The position numbers were made by a program, and so were the translations under genes. Shown in pieces: positions 45,893-58,900 of a stretch of DNA of 64,000 nucleotides (its first letter is position 1; the number at the start of each line of letters is the position of its first letter). The stretch covers positions 52,710 through 116,709 of the forward strand of contig RWJK01001152.1 in NCBI GenBank assembly GCA_004335835.1. Reading direction: 5' to 3'. The notes beneath the pieces are model-generated. The model had not been told where the DNA came from, did no database searches, and worked only from the letters and a program-made list of their open reading frames with translations. The stretch is from Scenedesmus sp. ARA3 (Eukaryota; Chlorophyta; Chlorophyceae; Sphaeropleales; Scenedesmaceae).

Positions 45893-48800
45893 AGCCCGGC
45901 AGCCTGCTGCTGCTGAGCCTGCTTCTGAGCTTGCTGCTGCTGCAACATGGCAGATGCTGCCTCTGCCTGCGCCTGCTGCACCTTCTCAGCCATGATCTGC
46001 TGTGCCTGGCGCATGGCTGCTGTCATGTGGTGGGGTGCTGCTGACTCAGCAGGCCTGAAGCCCTCACAGCGCTCAGCACCAGGCAGCTCCTGCACACACA
46101 ACACGTCAGGAAAATGTTGTTACTATACTTTCTGGGATGCTTCAACAGCCTGATGCATGCAACTGACGTTATTTCTATGTCAACAACACGTGTGTATACC
46201 AGCAGATTGTTCAGATGACGTATTGACCAACCATTGGAGGTTGTCAGCGCCAAGCAGCTGCTGCATGGCAGACAGCCGCGCTGCATGCAAGCATGTGAGG
46301 CTTGGCAGCTTGCCGGCAGGCTGCAGCGCTGTGCGATGCTGAGTGACGAGCAGTTCATGCCGCAGGTCATTACTTAGCAATGCATTCAATCCAGATGCTC
46401 AAGAGTAAGACATGTGCGCTGCAGTGCTTGCCACAAGTGCGTGGCTGGCTGGACCCTTGCGCACAAACAACGTCTGCACGCCACAACTGACACAAACAGC
46501 CTGTGATCCTGTTCAGCTTCGCCTTCTAGCACAGCTGCCTGGTAGACATCGATATCTGTTAGCCTTCATGCACAAGCAGCTGCGGCAGTCAACTGTGCAA
46601 CCGTGCAACTGCAGTGCTGCGCTGCCCCCCTCACCTGGATCAGCATGGCCACCAGGGGGTGGATCAGGCCATACAGGTGCATGCCGTCAGCAGGCAGCGC
46701 CCGCTGCTGCACCTGCTGCACCTGCGGACCACCAACAGAGCAGTGGCAGCAGCAGCAGCAGCAGCAACAGGACCGGGCTCTAAGCATGCGTGGGTGGATA
46801 CCTGCATCTCACTGGCTGATGCTAGAAATGGGTGACAATTGTCACCCCGTGTCGGGCATGCACCACAGACCCACTGTTTCGAACGTGCGCCAACATAACA
46901 GCATTTGATGCGTTTTGTGGGCATGCTCGCAGCAAGTTGAACACACTCGTTCAGCACCTCTCCCAAAGCCACCCCAACCACCGTCCCACCCTCCCATCTT
47001 ACTGCAATACACCCCTCCTCAAGCTCCCCAGCCCCGTTCTTCTTCTCTATCAATTCGACTCACCCGCTGCTGCACCTGCTGCCACACTGCGTCAGGTGAC
47101 GGCCCCAGCCACTGCTGCCCAGGTGCATCAGGCACCACCACCACAAACAGCGGCCCTGCAGGCCCACCATCAGCCACACTCCGCCCGCATCCACACACCC
47201 TAAAAGCCTTAGGCACCATTACTTTGCCAAACTCCACCGCTGCTCCCTCTACCCCCTNNNNNNNNNNNNNNNNNNNNNNNNNNNNNNNNNNNNNNNNNNN
47301 NNNNNNNNNNNNNNNNNNNNNNNNNNNNNNNNNNNNNNNNNNNNNNNNNNNNNNNNNNNNNNNNNNNNNNNNNNNNNNNNNNNNNNNNNNNNNNNNNNNN
47401 NNNNNNNNNNNNNNNNNNNNNNNNNNNNNNNNNNNNNNNNNNNNNNNNNNNNNCCCCCGACTCACCCGCTGCTGCACCTGCTGCCACACCGCGTCAGGTG
47501 AGGGGCCCAGCCACTGCTGCCCAGGTGCATCTGGCACCACCACCACAAACAGCGGCCCCGCAGGCCCACCATCAGCCACCATGCAGGTGTATGCTGACTC
47601 AGCGCCTGGCGTTACACAGCTGGGGTACTTGGCACTGGCTGTGTAGCCCAGGGGGAAGATATGGTTGGGGGTGTGGAAGCCGGGGCGGGACGGCTCAATC
47701 CTGTGGGCAGTGAATGAGTGCAGCAGCAGCAGGGGCACGGTGTGGCTTGCTGTAGCGCAGGAACAAGATGTGGCTTGCTGTATGGAAGCCAGGGCAGGTT
47801 GGCTGTGTCCTGCAGGTGACGTGTGGTGGCAGCAGCAGCAGGGGCAACAGGCAAGGGTGCATCAAGTGAGAACTTTGCACTGGCTGTGTAGCCCAGGGGG
47901 AAGATGTGGCTGGAGGTGTGGAAGCCGGGGCAGCCTGGCTCGATCCTGCAGGCGAGATGGAGGTGCAATTTGGCGGCAGCAGCAGCGGCAGGGTCAACAG
48001 GCAAGGGCAGAGGCAAGAGGAGTGTGAGGGCACAGGGGCTGGCTGTGTAGCCCGGGGAGAAGATGTGGGAGGAGGTGGAATGTGGAATCCGAGGCGTGAC
48101 GGCTCGATCCTGCAGGTGAGGTGGGGGTAAAATGCAGTAGCAGCAGCAGCATCAGCAGTATCAGAGGCAAAATGTAGGTGAAACAACAAGCAATTAGAAC
48201 TGCGGAGCAAGCATAGCGCCAGCTGCTGCGTAGCATTACAGGCATCAACATGACGCACATGCTGTATGCACACACAGAAAACAATCTTTGTGTGTAAGGC
48301 GCTACAACGCACCTGCCCAGTGACAGCAGCGACTGCTCCTTTGACAGCAGCAGCGGCAGCACCGGCTTGCCGGCAGCATCCCGCAGCAGCCGCGGCAGCA
48401 GCTCCAGCTCATGCATCTGCCTGGGTGTCAGCGGCAGCGATGCTATGGCCGCAACACTAGCAGCAATGGCAGGGCCAGCCATCACTAGCATAGGAGGGCC
48501 TGCCGGCGCTGCTGCTGCTGGTTGTTGTGGTGGTGGTGCTGCTGCTGCTGCTGAAGGAGATGGGGCGCCAGAGGAGGTGGCAGGGGCAGCATCACCTGCT
48601 GCTGAGTCAGGACCTGTCTGCAGGCCAGCCATAGCAGCTGACCGCTTGCCTAGCACAGCCTGCTGCTGCTGCTGCTGCTGGAGCATGTACAGCTGCTGCC
48701 GCTGCTGCTGCTGCTGCAGATTTCCTGCAGGCAGCATGCCTGGGAAGCTGCTGCTGCCAGCACCACCACCACCACCACTCCCTCCTGGTGCTGCCTGCTG

Positions 48801-49930
48801 CAGCATTGCCAGCGCAGACACTGGCTGCTGCTGCTGCTGCTGCACTGCAGCATCACCAGCAGCTGCCGCAGCGCCCTTGTTGCCTTTGCCTGCCTTCGCA
48901 GCCGACTTCTTCTCAGCTGGGGGAGGCTTGGACAGGGCCTTCTTGATTGCAGCAGCAACCGCCTTGCAGCGCTTTGTGAGTGCTTTCAGCTCAGGGGCCC
49001 AGTCAGGTAGGCCTGAGGCAGCAGCGGCTTTTGCCGCCTTGCCTTTGCCCTTGCCGCTGCCGCCTTCGTCGCCGTCTGGCTCGTATCCGGCTGCTGCTGC
49101 TGCTGAGGCGGCCGCCTTGAAGGGCAGCGAGGGGTCCTGCAGCAAACGCAATATTTGAGGATGCTGTCATACAAAACACACAGCTCAGCAACAAAGGCCT
49201 CTGAGAATCAGTTTAAAATTCACTTGAAAACGGCACTCATGCACGTGACTCAAAGGTTCACCGTCCACTGCGTCAGCATGCACGTCAACCAGGCTGCCGC
49301 CACCCACAGCCACGCACCTCAAACATGCGCCCCCAGTTGCCAGACCCGTGCATGCATTACACTTGCATGCACACTGCACACTGTCAGATGCTCAATGCTT
49401 GACACTGTCCCAGCTAACCAGCCACCCACCTCAAACATGGGGCCCCAATTGCCAAATCCATGCTGCAGCAGCCCAGCCCCACTAGCCCTCTCATCCGGCT
49501 GCGCCCCAAGCTGCCCACCCCATGCATATACCACAGCCAACCGTCAAACATGGGGCCCCAGTTGCCAAAGCCCTGCTGCAGCGCGCCAGTCACCAGCCCT
49601 CTCGTCCTGCTGCGCCCAAGCTGCCAAAACCATGCATATACCACAGCCAACCATCAAACACGCTATAGCACCCAGCAACGCACCTCAAACATGGGGCCCC
49701 AGTTGCCAAACCCGTGCTGCAGAACGCCAGTCATTAGCGCCTCATCCTGCTGCGCCCCCCACCAGCCAGGCAGGTCCTTGGTGCCACGCCTGAACACATT
49801 GTCCAGTGCAGGAGAGCCCAGCAGCGGCAGCGCTGCGCGGAAAGCTGCCAGCTGCTCCAGGCGCTCCTGCAGCTTGCTGGCTGTGGCGACGCTCAGCACC
49901 TGCAAAAGATGCATGTGGATGATGAATATT

Positions 49931-49966
<36 letters not shown>

Positions 49967-52900
49967 CGACAAGCAGGCGCTGGCTTTTGAGAATTGTGCG
50001 ACGCTGCATGCAACAGCAGCGCAGACCATGCATGCGCGCGGTGAGCTGCCTGTAACCAAAGAAGGATGCATGGCACAGAGCATGGACACCATTGACAAGG
50101 ACATCACGAAACGACATCATTCGACACAGCTTTAGCTACATAGCAGTAACCCCGCTCAACAGGAGACAGTAGCCAGCACTGCATGATGCCTTTGCACACT
50201 CAGCCAGCATGATGCCAGGCCCTCACCTCACCCTTTAGCGAGCCCTGCAGCCAACCCAGCAGTGGCACGTCACGCAATCAAAGCAGCCAGCGCCATACAG
50301 CATATTGCTGTTGCACAATCATCACCATGCCGGGCCCTCACCTCGCCCTTCGGCACTGCCACCTTTGCAGCCTGCGCCTCTGCTGCCTCTGCAGCATCAG
50401 CCGCAGCGCCGCCAGCCGCCGCCGCCGCTGCTGCTGCCGCTGCTGCTGCAGCCTGCTCCTCCTCACTAGCACCAGCAGCTGCTGCAGCAGCACGCGCAGA
50501 GTCTGCTGCCTCCTGCTGCTTGCGCTCTTCAAAACGGCGCCGGTTCATGCAGACAACGCACTCGCAGGCGGGGTTGTGCAGGTTTTTGGGCTTCACGATG
50601 CCTGCTGCTGCTGCCGAGTTGAAGGCGTCCATCTCTGACAGCAGCTCCTGCAGTGGCAGGTGATGCGGTTTGAAAGGAGTTATAACAGTGTTACTGCTGG
50701 CACTGCAGAGGACGGTGCCTGATGCACTGTTTGGTCACCAACAATTCCTGCATTCCTGCTACCGACGCACAACGGTAGCTCATCACGCACTGTCGGATGC
50801 GCAGCATTCGCCGCATCGCAAGCCGGCTGCGCTGTAGACAGCTCCACACAACAACGCACCCGCTGGCACCACACGCCTGCCCCGCTGCTCATCTGAACAC
50901 CCATACACTGCGGGACGTACAAGCACTCACGCACAGCAGCAGCAAGCCTAGGGCTTCAAGCATCAACCAAAATCACCCATACCGCGCCCACCGTGAGCAT
51001 TGCAGTCATCTCCTCCTCATTTACTACATGCCTCCCCAGCACCTATCCAGCACCCAAACACAGCGGCACTCACGGACAGCAGCAAGCCCAGGTCTGCTAT
51101 CATCAACCTAAAATCACCCACACAGCACCCACCGTAAGCATCGCAGTCATCTCTTCATCATCCATGAACTGCACACTCAAGCATAGCAGCAAGCCAGATC
51201 TGCAGCCATCAACCCAAATCACCCACACAGCACTTACCGTGAGCATCGCCGTCATCTCCTCATCATCCACCCTGCGCAGCGCAGCAGGCAGCTCCCCAGC
51301 CTTGCCCGCCCACGCCTCCCAATCAAACTTGGCTGCTGCCCTGCAGCGCAGCTGTGCTGTCGACAGCTCCACACAAACGCGCACCGGATGGCACCGCACA
51401 CGCTTATCCAGGGTCCAAACATTGCAGCACTCACACACAGCAGCAAGCCTAAGTTTGCAATCATCAGAACAACATCACCCACACAGCACCCACCGTGAGC
51501 ATCGCCGTCATCTCCTCATCATCCACCCTGCGCAGCGCAGCAGGCAGCTCCGCAGCCTTGCCCGCCCAGGCCTCCCAATCATACTCAGAGGCGCGCAGCA
51601 CTGCTGCTGCTGCCCCTGCTGCACCATCTGCTGCTGCTGCTTCGATTTCTGCGCCCTCAGCTGGTGGCGGCAGGCCCCAGGCCATGACTAGGTTGAGCAG
51701 CTCCTTGCGGGCCTTCTTAGTGACCTCCAGCCCACCCTGCAGCAGATAAAGAGTAGAACACGCAATCAACCTTGAGTTCTGCTGTGTTCAGGGTAGACGA
51801 ATGAAGCAGAGCAAGAAAAGACGTTCTGCCAGCAAACACGGTGTTTGTGGTGACCTCCAGCCCACACTGCAGCATGCAGTGTTTCACAGCAGAAGGGCAA
51901 CTAATGATATGCTGCGATACGTTGTGCAGAAGCTTACCTGCGTCATGTACATGCACATACAACGCACGATGCCGCACGCTTGACATAAAACTTCTTCCGG
52001 CTGCATGCCTGCATGCAGCGCCTCACACCCCACATACCTCTCTGTCGCGCCCACCGCTGGCGCCCGCCTCCCCTCCCTCCCCCGCATCAAACAGCACGTG
52101 CTCAGCAAAGCGCGCAACGTGTCCTGACTGCAAACATGCATTCAGCTCCTCATACCTCACATACCCCACGCACCTCTCTGTCGCGCCCGCCGCTGGCGCC
52201 CGCCTCCGCCCCATCGCCCGCATCAAACATCACGTGCTCAGCAAAGCGCGTGTTGGGCTGCTGCCGCCGCCGGCGGCTGCCACTCCCTCCCGCTGCCTCT
52301 GCAGCTTCAGCTGCCTCAGCCGCCAGCGCCGCAATCACAGAAGATTTGCTCGGGCGCCCCACACGGCCCCTGCCGCGGCCCCTGCCCCTGCCGCGCTGTG
52401 GCTGCTGCTGCCGCCACATCGCTGCAAAGCCGCTTGCTGCTGCTGCTGCCTCCTGCGCCGCCCACTGATCCTCCGCCTCCTCATCTTCCTGGTCGTCTTC
52501 ATCTTCATACCCGCCTGGGCCTTCACCGTGAAGTTCACGGTGGGCGGGTGCGAACTCGCGCTGAAGTTCAGCGTCCAGGCTGTCGGCACCCGCCAGGTCA
52601 CCGAGAAGTTCAGTGACGTCACCATCATCAAGTGCCATGTCAGCAGCTAGGGTTTGACCCCCAGGGGATCCAGGCCTACTGCGGTCCCTAGCTGACCAGG
52701 CAGCAGCAGCAGCAGCTGCTGACAGCCCACCACCACCACCAGCAGCAGCAGCAGCAGCGTCAGCGCCCTGCTGCCACGGCTCCATGCCTGTCGCAGCTGC
52801 TGCTGCAGCCGCAGGGTTGGCAGCTGTACTGCCAAACAGCACCAGCCCAGCACGCTGCTTAGCCAGCTGCGGCGGAGTGGTGGGTAGGAACTTGCCTTTG

Positions 52901-55900
52901 AGCGCTGCATCTGCTGCTGCTGAGCCGCTGACTGCCTCTGGCAGCGGTTGCAGCAGCCCCTGAGCATCTGCAGCAGCAACAGCCTGCGCCAGCAGCTCAA
53001 CTAGCCGCCTGGCGCGCTTACTCAGCACCTCCGCTGCCGGCCACGCGTCATCATCTGCCGCACTGCGGGGTGGGTTAGTTTGAGCCGTGTCGCAGACTGC
53101 TGCTGCGCCTGCTGCTGTGTCGCCGGCAGAGCCGCCTGACTGTGCAGATGCTGCAGGGCCTCCCTCACTGGCAGCATCTGACTGGTGCTGCTTGGCAGCT
53201 GCTGCTGTTGCTGGGGTGCCATCTGCTGGCGTGTCTGAGGCTGCAGGGGCTGCCCTGATGCGGGCTGGAGGGTGGAATCCCTGCAGGCATTTTGAAAAGG
53301 AAATGACAAGGCAGGGTCCTGGGTCAGGGTTGTTCACAAGGAATGTCACAGAGCTGTGAATATGCGTGCTTGCGCGATCAGCAGCAGCCAACACAAAGTG
53401 TAAGCGCGAAGTATCAGCCGAAACAAGGCGGGCGCGACCGTGTAAGATGCATCGAAGCGTGCTGCTAGCCCGGTCTTCACACAAAATTCAAAGTTTTCGA
53501 CGGTGCAGCGCACGACTTGCAGCTGCAAACAAAGCTACGTATAGAAACGTAACACAAGCAGCACAACAGCAGGCAACAGCAGCAGCAATGCCCGAGCAAC
53601 AGCAGCAGCAGCAGCAACAGCAGGAGCAAACCACCAGTGAGTGAAGTGATGTCAGCCTTCTGAGCCCAAGTAGCCAAGCAGGCAACTCCCAACCCACAAC
53701 TGCTGTAACAGCAGGTGGCCAGCAGCAGCAAGTGAAGATGGTGCTGGTGGTTGCAGTGGCGCTGATAGACAGCCAGCACAGGCTGCTGCTGGCGCAGCGG
53801 CCGCCTGGCAAAGCAATGGCAGGGCTCTGGGAGTTTCCTGGGGGCAAGGCAAGGCCAGGCAACACACAGCAGAGCTTGACACAATTGCAGCAGAGTTTGC
53901 TTGAGTACAGCAGAGTTACTGCTTTGAACAACTGCTTGTGTGCTCTTACGCAGGGAGCAACGCTTGCAATTATTGCAAGTTTTTAGTCACCAGCTGCCCT
54001 GTAGGACGCGAGCACTGAGCAGCATTGCGCGAGTAAGCGTACTGCTGGTATAGGCGGCAGTCAAGTCACGGGCACGCTGCGCCGCAATGTGTTGCGTGCT
54101 GGTGCTGCTGCAGGTGGATGCTGGCGAGACGCCAGAGGCTGCACTGGTCAGGGAGCTGCAGGAGGAGCTGAGCATACAGGTGATTGGTACACTGCAAGTG
54201 TTTGTGCAGCCGTGTTCTGTGTGTGATGCATGGTTGCTGCTGCATGCTAGGAGAGGCCCAGTACCATTGGCGAGGGAGCTGCAGGAGGAGCTGAGCATAC
54301 AGGTGGGTGACACCTGTGCGGTACATACTGCAAGTGTATGATGCAGAGGTGTTCTGCATGTTGTTTGCTATGACCTGATCAATGATTTGATGGTGATGGT
54401 GTTCTGCATGTGATGCGCGGTTACTGACGTGGGCTAGGAGTGGCCTAGTGCCACTGGTGGGGGAGCTGCAGGCGGAGCTGAGCATACAGGTGGGGCAACG
54501 CATGTAAAACACAGCTTAGGATCCTCTGCAGGCCCTGGCAAGTCAGCACGCAGGTGCCCATCACAGGCGCGAAGGCCCCAACTCAGGTGACGTAGCACCT
54601 TGTCGTTCCTCTGCAAACTCCGTGTCAACAGGCAAGTTCCCACCTGCCACAGATGTGACCGCATATGCAAGCCAGTTGACACACTCTTGGACGCCACACG
54701 GCTGTCAGAACCCGCCACCTACATTGCGTAATGCTGTTGCTGCTGCAGGTTGAGCCGCGCGACCTGCAGCCGCTCACGTTTGCGTCTCACACCTACGACA
54801 GCTTCCACCTGCTGATGCCGCTGTACGGTAGGTTACTAACCTAGTACTTACTAACCTAGTAACCTAGTAGCTTGCTGGCGGGCTGCATGATGGGCTGCCT
54901 TGGTGGTGGGCTGCATGATCAGCAACAGTTTTAGCTGCTGTTTTGTTACCAATGCGACCAAGCGCAGTGGCCCCGGAGGTTGTATGTGTGTATCTAGGAG
55001 GGCTGTCATGCCTTTGAGGGGCTGCATGCCGATTTGCTTGCAGGAACAATGCTGGTGTTGCTGGCAGCCTAATCCTGCAGTTGGTCAGCCTCAAATGTGC
55101 CGCACGAGCTCTGTTAACACAGCATCCTTGCACTGCTGCTGCTGCTGCGGTGTGGCTTGCTTGCTGCTAATGTTCAGTGTGCCGCAAGTGGAGCGGGCAG
55201 CTGCGAGGTGTGGAGGGGCAGCAGCTGGCCTGGGTGTCACCCCGGCAGCTGCATGACTACCCGATGCCAGCAGCAGATGTGCCGCTGGTGGCGCCAGTGC
55301 TGCAAGCTATGGAGGCTGGCAGGACACTGCCAGCATGACCTAGAGGTTATTCGTGTGTAACTTTCCGAGTGCGGTTCACGGTCCAGTGCAAGGACGAATT
55401 AAACACGGTGGTCTTGGCTTACGAAGGATCAGTGTGTGGGTGCTGTACTGCATGCAGCGCGTTTGATGGGTTTTCAACGAGGCAGCATGCAGAGCGACCA
55501 AGTGTATGGTCACTATTCCCGCTAGCGCAGCTGCGTTGGGATTGTGTGGTTGCTGTGTCTGCTGCTGCTGGTGGTACGGGCCCTTCTGTGTGTCAAGTGC
55601 ATTATCATATACACCTAGTTCGAATTGATGTGACCTGCACACGAACGTCACTGCCGCTGCTGCTGCTGCATGTATGGGCCAGATCAAGATACTGTGGAAT
55701 ACAGAGACGTAGATTACCCTCAACGCCAATCAAAGCTCCGCATACAGAACAGCCGTAACTGACAGCTGTCCCGAAAAGCACAACCTCTCTAGACAGGTCT
55801 GTGGCTCTGTGGGAAGGGCTGCAGCAGCTGCATGCCACTCTGCCGTACACAAATAGTTGCCTTGCCCTGATGGGGAGGGGATGCACCACAGATGGCAGTG

Positions 55901-58900
55901 CCGACCTGTCAGACCAAACCAGGTCTTCATCTACAGTTGTACAGAGCTGCAACAGAATCCATCATTCACTCTTTTCATGTCAATATGGTACATGGCGTGC
56001 GCGTCACTGCATGCCAGCAGCATCCACGCCTCGCCACGGGTTACTGTGACTGCTCAGCCTGCTGCTGAACCCGCCAGTACAGTTCACCAATCGATGCTGT
56101 GTGCCGGTTTGCCAGCAGCGCCCTGCATTCAAGGTACCTCAGTCAATTATCTGTAGCTGCTGCCTTTGCTGCTCCGCACAGTACAGCAGCTGCAGCACAG
56201 CAGCAAGGACTCACCGCATTGGGCTGCTGAAGACCTGTGGCTGCTGCCACAAGTGTAAACATTCTGTACAGCTGCGTGTGGCAGCTGCAGGCGCCTCTGC
56301 TGCTACTGAGTGGTACAGCTGCCGTTGCTTGTGCTGCAAAACAAAGCCAAGTTGGTATGAGCCGATCTGTCCCTAAATTCTTACAATCAGCAGTTTGATA
56401 TGTCCAAAAGCGTTTATGCCGTGCTGAAACGGCCTCTGCTGCGGCGTACTTTTGGATTTTTCTTGCAGATGACGAACAGCTTTCCTCGCCGTCTAGCAAC
56501 GTAGCAGAACTCGCAAATGCGTTTCACTGACGCCCGAACTTTCATACTGCTGGTGCTATCTAGTTGAGATCAGCGATCAGGAGTGATGCTGCAGTGGGGT
56601 GTGGCAGACTGCTGCTGCAAGTGTGGAACAGCCAGACGTACTACGGATAGCAAGCAGTTGCGGTGAAACGTGTGGCAAGAGTCTGTAGGTTTCCACGGCA
56701 AGTTATTCGTGGGCGCTCCCGCGCACAAAAAAGCCCAATGGGGTTTGACCCCTAATAGGGGTTGAACCCCTTCATGCCATGTCAGTGACAGGCACACGAC
56801 AGGCCCATTTCATCACCTCGCCCACTCCATCACCTCGTTGGGAGTATTGAAGAATACAAGCCGAACGACCCCAAGCAGCCCCCACTAAACACCCGCAGGC
56901 AAGCAAGCACAACTCTAATGTTAACCTCACAGCTATATAAAACTGTCTGTCAACAGCACCCGTCAAGCCGCCCACCTGGAAGGCAGCAGTCAGGTCTGGG
57001 TCCTGCCGCACAGCCTCAAAGTTGCCGTAGCCGTGCCGGTGCATGCCAATCATCAGCGCCACGTCACACTCCACATCCCACCAGCTGGTAGGAGCAGCAG
57101 CAGCAGGCAGCGCTGCTGCTGCCAGGGCCCTGAACATGCCTGCCACTGCCTCGCTGCGCTGCAGGGAGGGCAGCAGCTGGTTGAAGTCCTGCAGCAGCGC
57201 CAGGCGCCGCACGATGCTCTTGGCGGAGCCCTGCAGCTGCATGTGCAGGCAGCAAACAGAAAAGAAGTGTATGCTGCAAGTCAGGGGTGGATTTATAACT
57301 ACAATAGCGGCGCACGATGCTCTTGGCCGAGCCCAGCAGCTGCATATGTAGACAGCAAACAAGCGAACAAACAGGCGGCAACTCAGGGGTATGTGATTGA
57401 CCACAATGGCGGCGCGCGATGCTCTGGGCGCAGCTCTGCAGCTGCATACACAGAAAGCAAGAACAGCGAACAGACATAGCATGCACCAAGTCAAGATTAC
57501 GTTGTGATCGGCCACGATGACACATGACACGATGAAACACCCGTCGCCCGCCGACAACAGCATATCAAGCAAAGTAAGTGCTCGGTGTACAGCAAACACC
57601 TCTTTCAAACCTGTGCTACATCTTTACTGAAACACATCCCTGTGCAGATTACGCACTACTGGCCAACGCTGCAAGTTGCATTAACATCTCACCTTGCTGA
57701 AGGGTGCACCTGGCGTGCTGATGGGGCACCACTCAGCGACCGGCTCCAGCAGCCTCGCCACAAAAAGCCGGTCCTCTGGGGTGGCCAGCAGCAGCTGCAG
57801 CTCGCACAGCAGCTGCCAGCAGGCGTCCTCCACGTCACCGGGGCCGTGCTTGAACTGCTGCAGGCTGGCGCTCAGCGCGGAGTGGATCTGTGGTGCAGCA
57901 GCAGCAGCAGAGAGAGGTCGGTGATAGATTGGGAGAGCTGTACATATTACCAAAAGCTCTAGGTATGGATGGCGCAACACAGCTGCAGTTGCCTGTGACT
58001 AACAGCTGCAGGTGCTCGACACATCAAGCCAACACCAACAAAGACCATCGCTGCATTTTGCTCATGGCCGTACAGAAGTCACAGCCGCAGGTGTGGCAGT
58101 GCCTGTGTCGCGGTGTTAGCGGCTCCACAATCAGCCGTGCTGCCTATGCACAGTGCTGAGCTTCCACAACAACTGCTGGGCCGCCACTTGTGCTGGCTGC
58201 TGCAACATTAGCTCTGTCAGTCTGGCGTGTCACTGCTGCTGCTTGCGGTGGCTGTGGCTGTTCAGCTTTGTCACTGTGGCTGTGTCGCTGCTGCTGCCGC
58301 TGCCTACTGCCGCTGCTGCTGCTGCCGCACCTCCTTCCAGCGGCCCAGGCCCAGCCCCAGCAGCTGCCGCTTGAGCGCGTCACGCTCCGCCTGCTTCCAG
58401 CTCAGGTGCCGGCGCTGCAGGCCACATGGCAGCACAGCAACGCACAGCACATGTCAGCACAACAAAGCACAACACAGCATGCGTCAGCACAGCGTGTATG
58501 AGGGCGTGGTGTTCACCAATCCACAGATGGCAAGCAGGTAGTCCAGCGGTTGCAGAAGCTGCTTGCAGGCGGAGAGAGAGCATCATGAGTGCAGGCTGCT
58601 TGCTGCGCGGATGCTTTGCACCAGCATACTGCACAGCACATGGCTGCTGCTGGGTGCCCCATGCCGCCGCTGTTACTGCTGCTGCTGCTGCTGCTGCTAC
58701 TGCACGCACCACGTGGGGCAGCGTCTTCACGTACGGCCTGCTGTTGGGTATGCCTGTGAGCACGCCGCGTTCCTGCAGCTCGTTGCGCCAGCGGTGCTGC
58801 TGCTTCAGCACATCCTTCAGTAGCGTGTTGGCCTCAGCCCTGCGGGTTGGTGATAGCGGATGTGTGCAGCAAAGGCTGCTGAATCCATACAGGCACAACA

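Noticed and set aside
45340..46000. Long forward-strand Ala/Leu-rich frames in the Gln-rich region
   Set aside because: They are reverse readings of CAG/CTG runs that belong to the Gln-rich tail of the FYR protein.
47209..47487. Reading frames that run through the N stretch
   Set aside because: They consist mainly of undetermined residues and have no meaning.
49324..49899. CRISPR-like array from regularly spaced repeats
   Set aside because: The units are diverged copies of a coding exon end with splice donors in a eukaryotic intron.
56740..56770. Paired 13-bp palindromes as a terminator or transposon end
   Set aside because: Only an imperfect hairpin in a large intron, with no coding element or target duplication beside it.
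56772..56975. Reading through FYR exon 6 into the intron to a TGA at 56772 as the real C-terminus
   Set aside because: The added 67 residues look random, a good donor is present at 56975, and the next exon fits in phase and itself lacks a start codon.
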